Source: Corticium candelabrum
Lineage: Eukaryota > Porifera > Homoscleromorpha > Homosclerophorida > Plakinidae
Length of the DNA: 64,000 nucleotides
Reading direction: 5' to 3'
Assembly: GCF_963422355.1 (NCBI RefSeq)
Contig: NC_085095.1
Span: 3,729,607 to 3,793,606, forward strand
Shown here: piece by piece, positions 57,793 to 64,000 of the stretch
Layout of the letters: each line of letters opens with the position of its first letter
Position numbering within the stretch: the stretch's first letter is position 1
Position numbers and translations under genes: made by a program
The notes under the pieces: generated by a model
Database searches by the model: none
The model's input: the letters and a program-made list of their open reading frames with translations, nothing else
Told to the model about the DNA's origin: nothing

Positions 57793-58045
57793 CACAAACC
57801 GGCTTTTTAAAAGCCATTAATCGCTTCAAAGAGATTTGAATCTAAGCAAATAAGTAACTAAATACCCTTTCTAAAGGTAACTAAATACCCTTTCTTTAAA
57901 TGTTTCAAACTACTACCATGGTGGAATGAAGAAGTTGCAGTAGTGGAAAGCTATGACATTCATGCAATGTACATGAATGGCAACCAAAGCATAAGTTCTG
58001 CTCTCTCTGATCTATATTGTTGGCTTTTAGAAAAGCCGGTTTGTG
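57793..58045. repeat. Short inverted repeat pair
   Basis: CACAAACCGGCTTTTTAAAA (57793 on) matches the reverse complement of GGCTTTTAGAAAAGCCGGTT (58022 on), 23-24 bp arms with one difference. A tandem copy of the right arm follows at 58045-58064. May be a 0.25 kb MITE. Confidence 0.55.
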
Positions 58046-58292
58046 GCTTTTAGAAAAGCCGGTTTTAATTCACTCTGTACATCTAGTGATAAGATGTTCG
58101 ATGAATGTGATGGTACTGCCAATCAACTTGTCCTTGGGGAGACATGAAATAGTTGCTGAAGCACTCTCGTACTTCAGCTGCTGATTAACTAAATCTATTG
58201 CTCCCAACTTGCCCTACTCTTTCTAATCCCCCTTCAACCCTTCAGCCCTCCAACTTCCTGCCACTACATTCCCTACACTATCTTCTGCGTCG

Positions 58293-60308
58293 CTAAAACC
58301 AACTGGGCAATAGACTAGATTCAGTGATCTGTAGGAAATTATGGAGAGCAATGGCAGCTTTAGTAAAAGTTACTACATGTTTTGGTTGAGCGACGATAGG
58401 CTTTCTAAAAAGTTGCCACCTAGCTGTCAGAATTCCAATAGAGTTTTCAATGATCCTTCGAGCTCGACTAAGACGGTAATTAAACACAGCCTTTGCATCT
58501 GGCAGATTCCTGCCTGGGTAGGGCCGAAGCATGTGTGTCCGTAGAGGAAACGCTTCGTCGCCTACAAATACATGTGGAGCCCTTGTTGCTGTGCCAGGAA
58601 ATTCTCTTGACGATGGCAATGAAAGGGTGCCAGACTCTAGTGATTGCCCGAATGCTGACTGTGCAAGAACACCTCCATCACTATGCCAACCACTATCTCC
58701 TACATCAACTATTAGGAAGCGATAATGCGCATCGCAAACCGCCATAAGGACAATAGAGTGGGTCCCTTTATAATTGTAGTACACGGACCCAGCAGCAGCT
58801 GGCGCTTGAATCACATGTTTTTCGTCAATTGCTCCAATGCAATTCGGAAAATTCCAAATCTTTTCGAAATCAGTTGCTATTCCTTTCCACTCTTCTTCAT
58901 TTGATGGTGCTTTAACATAGTGAGGTTGCAACACTTCCCAGAGTACAGTGCAAGTGTCTCTTATGATTCTGCAAACTGTCGAGCGACCAACTCTGAAATC
59001 GAAGGAAAGAGACACTTGAGAGCTTCCTGTTGCTAGATACCTCAATGTCATAGCCAACCTATGTAAAACACAGCAATCAATAGCCTCAAACACTCTAAAT
59101 GCTGTAGGAGTCAAATGCAGTTTCCATCGCACAAATACAGAACCAACCAGACAGACAGATAAACAGACAGACAGATAGACAGACAGACAGACAAACAACC
59201 TGTGAGAAGCAAACTTGCCGCTCTAAACTGGCAGTTTTCATCTCCTTGGACACAGAGGGGCAAATGATTTGCAGGGCCATCACAAAGGTACAGATAAACA
59301 GGACTCTGCAACAATACCTGAAATTCTGCCTATCATAATTTTAGGATTTACAGCCATAGTCTTGATTAAAGAATAGAGTAACCCGGATAAAGATAGGATG
59401 CTTGTTTGCAATTTTCAGTTTGGGTACCTCTATATTACAAGCAAGCACACACAAGCATAAATGGCACGAAGTAGCACACCCAATCTGGCAGTAATAAATT
59501 AGGAAAGGACAAATATGCTGATTGAACACGTTTTAGATGCAAGCACATTATGAGGTTTAATGCTTTTGCATGTACTTTCTCATCTCATGAAGTCATCCTA
59601 ATACTACAGGTCTGATACTTGAATCTTTGACAGAATTTCTTGGTATATATCTACTATGCTAGGAAATGTAGTATGCATACCCAATCAGGATATTTCGTAC
59701 AAATAAATACCTGATCTACCAAATTTTCAAAATATTACAATTTAGCATCAAATTCTCCCTCCAATATATTGAGTATTGTACCAGATTTCTTAGCACATCA
59801 GGTATTTGTACTAGACAACATACATACCACATTTCCCAGGACATCCAGTGTGGCGCCGTCCCAGATTTCCTGGCCTGCTACTGACAGAGTTAAATTAAAG
59901 TACCGGATTTCCTAGAGCTGTACTTATTCTTCTAGGCAGGCAGGTAGACAGACATACAGACAGACAGGAAAGCACAGAGTTCGAATTACAGTATAATGAT
60001 CTAGGATACCTTTCAGCTGGAGAGATTTCTGCTCTTGTTCCACTTTGGTAGGACCTTGTTGTTAGTGAAGGGGTCACTTTCTCGACAAGACAATCGAACG
60101 TCTCCTTGGACATTCTCAAGAAACGGAAATGGCTTTCCGGGTCGTTACGGCGCAGTTCTTGTAGTAACTGGTGAAAATCACCTTGTTCGAGCCTTTGCTG
60201 AAATATTGGACGTACCCACATACGTCTTCGGTGTTTTGATTTGGCCTTCTTGCGTCTACGTCGCAAGTGAAGCAGCAAGAGAACATCATCATCGGAATCG
60301 TTGTCCAT
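58293..60308 (-). CDS. PIF/Harbinger (HARBI1-like) transposase, two exons
   Basis: Exon 1 60308-60010 and exon 2 59058-58293, with a 951-nt GT-AG intron (59059-60009). The join is in frame and gives 354 residues. N-terminus: acidic and Arg-rich (SDDDVLLLLHLRRRRKK), then FLRMSKETFDCLVEKV. Core: FRVGRSTVCRIIRD (HTH), NCIGAIDEKHV (first Asp; usual D-G-K-H has Glu for Gly), FVGDEAFPL (second Asp), SRARRIIENSIGIL (catalytic Glu). The C-terminus has the LHNFL motif. No stop or frameshift is visible, so it may be recent or functional. The intron contains two (CAGA)n tracts. Confidence 0.8.
59147..59198. repeat. (CAGA)n microsatellite in the Harbinger intron
   Basis: Degenerate CAGA/TAGA repeat. A second, shorter tract is at 59936-59966. 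Confidence 0.85.
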
Positions 60309-60415
60309 GACTGGCCACGCGTGCGCGATCTGACTCGATGCCCCAGACCAACCTTGACGCGCAACTTCGTGACGTCCAAGATATTGTGAACAGGACGACG
60401 CTGACGTCGGCGTCA

Positions 60416-60446
60416 CGACGTCGGCGTCAATATTGTGAACTAGGCT
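60416..60446. mobile_element. Right terminus of Harbinger 1
   Basis: Ends AATATTGTGAACTAGGCT before TTA (60447-60449). Reverse complement AGCCTAGTTCACA resembles the MITE terminus AGCCCGGTTCACA at 29980. It abuts LINE copy B at the site where copy A reads GGTATTAGTCTAC, so the element inserted at TTA in the LINE. The left terminus was not found. Confidence 0.6.
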
Positions 60447-61904
60447 TTAGTCTACATGCAACAAACGCCTGTAAGCCACGAGGGGCAACGAATTCCGTGC
60501 AGAGTCATTTTGCAAGGCTAGCTAGGGAGTTGCATAGCTCAGCCGATTGACAACCAAATGAGCAACAAAGACGACGCCAAGCATTAGAGTCCATTTCAGA
60601 TGGACCGCTGGAGCCTTGAGTTCGTAGAGCTGCTCGTTTGATGGCATCTCCATCAATCTGGTCAAATATAACTGCTGGTATGTCATTGACTGGTCCTTGA
60701 AGAAGCGCCGAGTTTGGTGTTGGTTGCGAGGCTGGTTGCTTTCTTTGAGAACATTCCTGGCAGATTGACCATTAGACCCTTCCACTATTTCATCCATTGC
60801 CAAGATTCCTCCATTGGTATTGTGTGACAAATATCTAAGAGCAGCGTTCACCTTGCCTTGAACCATTAGGCGACTGAATATTCATTCAATCTGTTGATTT
60901 GAAGGGTGTTTCTTCGATGACTCTAGGCGCTACTGTATAGCTTTTCCTTCCCTAAACAACTCATCAAATCTTCCTTCCTTCCACAAATTTTCAGCCGACG
61001 CTGGAGGTGATGGACATGGTCTCTGCTCTTTGATTTTGCACTCGGCTTTTGCAATAACAGGACTTGCAAGACAACGAAAGCTTTCAGTGCAATAACTTCC
61101 ATAGCTGTTGCATTGCTATATGCTTGCAATAGATTACACATTTCAGAAACAAAATCTTTTCCAACTCGTCCTGAAGGGACAAGAAACAGACTTTTTCTCC
61201 AAAAGAGGACGTTGTCATAGATTCTGGACAATTCCTTGCATATTTCCGAGCCATCTAAATCATTCCATTTGGAAATTGTTGCGACATACTTTTTAAATGG
61301 TGGCAGGTGAAATAAAGAGGTGTGAGAGCTGTCCGTTGATGGTGCAGAAGATTCACAACGCAGGGTGGTGTGGGTTTCTAGGCAGGATATCCCAGACGTT
61401 GAATTTCTGTTGCCCGAGAACATGACATTTGAGATAGATGTCGGAAGGCTAGATCTCCCAGAGATTGTGCTTCATTATCAGATGGCCTTTGTGATCTCAC
61501 AGGGCTACAGATCCCGGATGTTATGTTGCTGTTGACAGATGGCATTTGACAAGTCAACTGTTGGTTATTCAGCTCATGGTACGGTTTGCATTTGGAGAGA
61601 TGCTGATTCAGGCGTTGGAACCAGTGTGTGCATCCGGGACATTGAAATAGCCGTAATTCAAATTTGAGATGCGATGAAAAGTCGTCCGGCTGATGTACCA
61701 GTCTAAAACGTTCAACAAAACGGTTCTTTGATCCGGTCCATGCACAACCTGTACAATTGCATGAGATAGACAACCAGGAGTTGGTACCAGAGATTGGCAG
61801 CGGAGAAGCTGTTTGAGACATGTTGATGGCCTGTTAAAAACAATAATCTTGAGGTATTTAATCGTGGAAATGAATAACCACGAGCCGACTAGGTCAACCG
61901 ACAA
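60447..61904 (-). mobile_element. Non-LTR retrotransposon family 1, copy B (5' part)
   Basis: Near-identical to copy A (22785-23640) over 60447-61320 and extends about 0.6 kb further 5'. From the Met at 61821: MSQTASPLPISGTNSWLSI, then a Cys-His finger (LFQCPGCTHWFQRLNQHLSK). Blocks at 61378-61821, 60923-61423 and 60522-60866 are in different frames, so the ORF is broken. The reverse transcriptase part is missing, cut at the Harbinger 1 insertion. Confidence 0.8.
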
Positions 61905-61949
61905 CCAGCGATCCTATCAGAATCCGTGCCATGTCATGTCAACATCCGG

Positions 61950-61962
61950 GGATGGATGGATG

Positions 61963-62009
<47 letters not shown>
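61950..62009. repeat. (GGAT)n then (GT)n
   Basis: Same order as 23933-24040, at the 5' side of LINE copy B. Confidence 0.9.
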
Positions 62010-62010
<1 letters not shown>

Positions 62011-64000
62011 ACGTACAATAATGTTGTTATTGTAAGAGATATTCGAAAACCTGTAGCTTGTTTAATTGCTTTAATCAAAATGGTGGACAAACTTCTTTTC
62101 TAGAATCAGCAAACTAAATGTATCTTAATGTCAAAGCAACCACAACTACAACATTTAACTTTTTACACACAAAACTTCATTGATATACAATTTGCGCAAG
62201 CATAAAGTGTTTACTATGAGTTGACACCAGCAATTTATATATTGTACTATGTTTGTGCTTGCATATTGCTGTACTCACCAGATCAAGCCCATCCAATGAA
62301 AACGATAAAAAATGAAATGTGAGAAAATATAGAACATTGTGAGATCACATATCATCAGCATCTTAACTGTCACACACTTACCTCTCCCTATGTGAAAAAA
62401 CATGACGTCAATTAGTGTCGTACCTCAAAAACCACAAAGTTAGGCTCGTGTAGCCAGACCCTTTCAGCGAGTAAGGGTTCAGTTTAGTTGCGGGAGAATG
62501 GTTTCAGATGTAAAATCTAGAGAGTACTTATCTTGGAACTTTCAACCCCTATTTCTTCAAGCCATATTTCGTCAAGTTTCATAGTAACATTGTTACCTGG
62601 CGCGGATCCAGAGCCTCAAGATGGGGCACGATCAATATCAACAAATAAAACATGATACTAACACAAAATTATCCTACATAGCCTCGGTACTTCTGCATGA
62701 AATGGCACTGCGCACTAAGCTGCCAATTATAGTCATCTGAGTATAATGTACGGATTAAATTTTATTCTTCCGGGGATGTTTGCGAGCAAAATCATATATC
62801 GATGAATTGAGCGTAGTCTATTTTACATGTCGTAGTGAAAATGTAGCTAGGCGGAGACCGTTACGTCTTTTCTGTCCTGTTGTGAAACGCAGGTGAATTT
62901 AAGTCATTGTAATCCACTCATGCTTGGCTCACAATTGCAGCGCATGATATGTGCATATATAGGAATAATCATGCATCAATGGTAGTGGTTTTGTGCATCA
63001 GGTAGTGGTTTTGTGCATCAGAGGCAGGGGTTTTATTTATCAGGGGTGAGGGTTTGTGTCTAAAGGGTTAAGGTTACATCCAATAGTGTTAGGGGTTTTG
63101 TGCGCCCGGTGCGTAGAGTGGCATGGGTTAGACCTGGCTATAGCCTCCATTATTTGTAGGCGTGGTCATGCAATCGTACTGTAAATACGTGTGAAAACCA
63201 AAGTTGTATAAAGTATATAAACAAACCTTTTTTCGTTCTACTGTTGCAGTCAATGAAAGTGGAGGCGTTTATATAACTGGACGTGTTCCGTAGCATCTGA
63301 AGTTTAGCCCACCATTTCTACGAGTCACGGTACGCCTCTGTGTACGCCAGGGGTAGGGGTTTGTGCATCAGGCGTAGGGATTTGTGCATCAGGCGTAGGT
63401 TGTGTCTTTTAGGGGTAGGAATTTTGTTTATCAAAAAAATCAGTGTATCTCTAGCTTGAAAATGCTAGGATTACAGGTTGAGCCCAAATATTTAAAACAT
63501 TTCATTGAAAGTGTAGCAACATGTGGAACATGCACACCAGTACGTACATGCTCAGGCACTGCATAGTATAATATTATGTAGTCTCGCTTAACCTGACCTT
63601 TAATGCGTCCTCATCCCACGCGGGAGAAAGGGTCTGGTGAAGTTTCTTTGATGTTGCCATGTTGCCGCATCATCAAATTACGGTGAACTAAAGACCCTAT
63701 AAATGTTATAAAGAGGCAAGATAATGTTACCGCTCTTATGCCAGTGTTTGCATGTTGGGTGTCTAGAGGATGTAATCATCGATGCTACCTTCGACTCAAG
63801 GCAAGCCTCGAATAACGTTTCATGACCTGTACCGGTGAACAGCCATCGCAAGGTGAGTTCTTGTCGCGAAATGTTGTCGAAATTGTGTGTACGGCTAGCT
63901 ACTAAGTAGTCTAATCCAGTGAGAAGCTAGACGCATAAAATGTGTAGCGGCGTACAGCGAGGCGGTAGCAAGTCGCTGTCAGTTGTTGTGTTGGAGGTTT

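Larger units (their letters stand above)
60447..64000. repeat. Duplicated segment, copy 2 (continues past the window)
   Basis: Direct duplicate of 22785-26152. It contains the minisatellite clusters and a broken version of the HYR-like exon (63745-63852, TGA in frame). No other gene is recognised in 62010-64000. Confidence 0.85.

Noticed and set aside
1..64000. tRNA, rRNA or other structured RNA genes
   Set aside because: No cloverleaf, rRNA core motif or snRNA was recognised by eye; a tRNAscan or Rfam run would be decisive.

Overview
This is a eukaryotic window from a metazoan nuclear genome. It has spliced coding segments with GT-AG introns, long (AC)n, (GT)n, (TA)n and (GGAT)n microsatellites, many decayed transposable elements, and animal-type modules (CARD-like, kelch, ZU5-like, HYR-like). 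There are no operons, Shine-Dalgarno sites or bacterial genes. The mix of modules and element families suggests a marine invertebrate such as a sponge or cnidarian. I cannot prove the species from sequence alone.

Layout. 0.2-1.6 kb: decayed hAT transposase. 1.56-8.88 kb: unit bounded by long, diverged inverted arms, holding a 0.57 kb TIR element with a zinc-finger remnant and a decayed Gypsy LTR element (3070-7465, TSD GTACG). 9.8-11.7 kb: the best host gene, three exons encoding a 502-residue CARD-like / coiled-coil / kelch protein. 11.8-18.7 kb: AT-rich and mostly non-coding, with a possible ZU5 gene on the minus strand. 18.7-20 kb: hAT remnant. 20.6-24 kb: non-LTR retrotransposon with (GGAT)n tails and a second truncated copy. 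24-26.2 kb: a segment duplicated at 62-64 kb, with an HYR-like exon. 26.9-28.4 kb: SWIM-finger pseudogene broken by a hAT element. 28.6-31.9 kb: a second LINE split by a PIF/Harbinger MITE. 31.96-34.99 kb: near-complete hAT element sitting inside a (CA)n tract. 35.1-36.4 kb: another hAT. 37.9-44.0 kb: decayed Gypsy element split by a 3.15 kb TIR transposon that carries an XPG/FEN-like nuclease gene (Academ-like). 45.0-46.0 kb: an ORF with eight 96-bp repeats of an OTU-protease-like motif. 47.8-53.9 kb: pogo-like transposon whose transposase is split by a young Gypsy element with identical LTRs and intact gag and pol. 55.6-60.45 kb: two PIF/Harbinger elements. 60.45-64 kb: second copy of the first LINE and its flanking duplication.

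How it fits together. Most of the window is nested mobile DNA whose order of insertion can be read from target-site duplications: GTACG, TTA (twice), TA, CCATT, and a (CA)n tract. The CARD-kelch gene looks intact and probably acts in signalling or protein interaction. The other host-like coding pieces (ZU5, SWIM, HYR, OTU-like) are partial or broken. Most likely still functional: the young Gypsy element (49068-53378), the two-exon Harbinger transposase (58293-60308), and the CARD-kelch gene.
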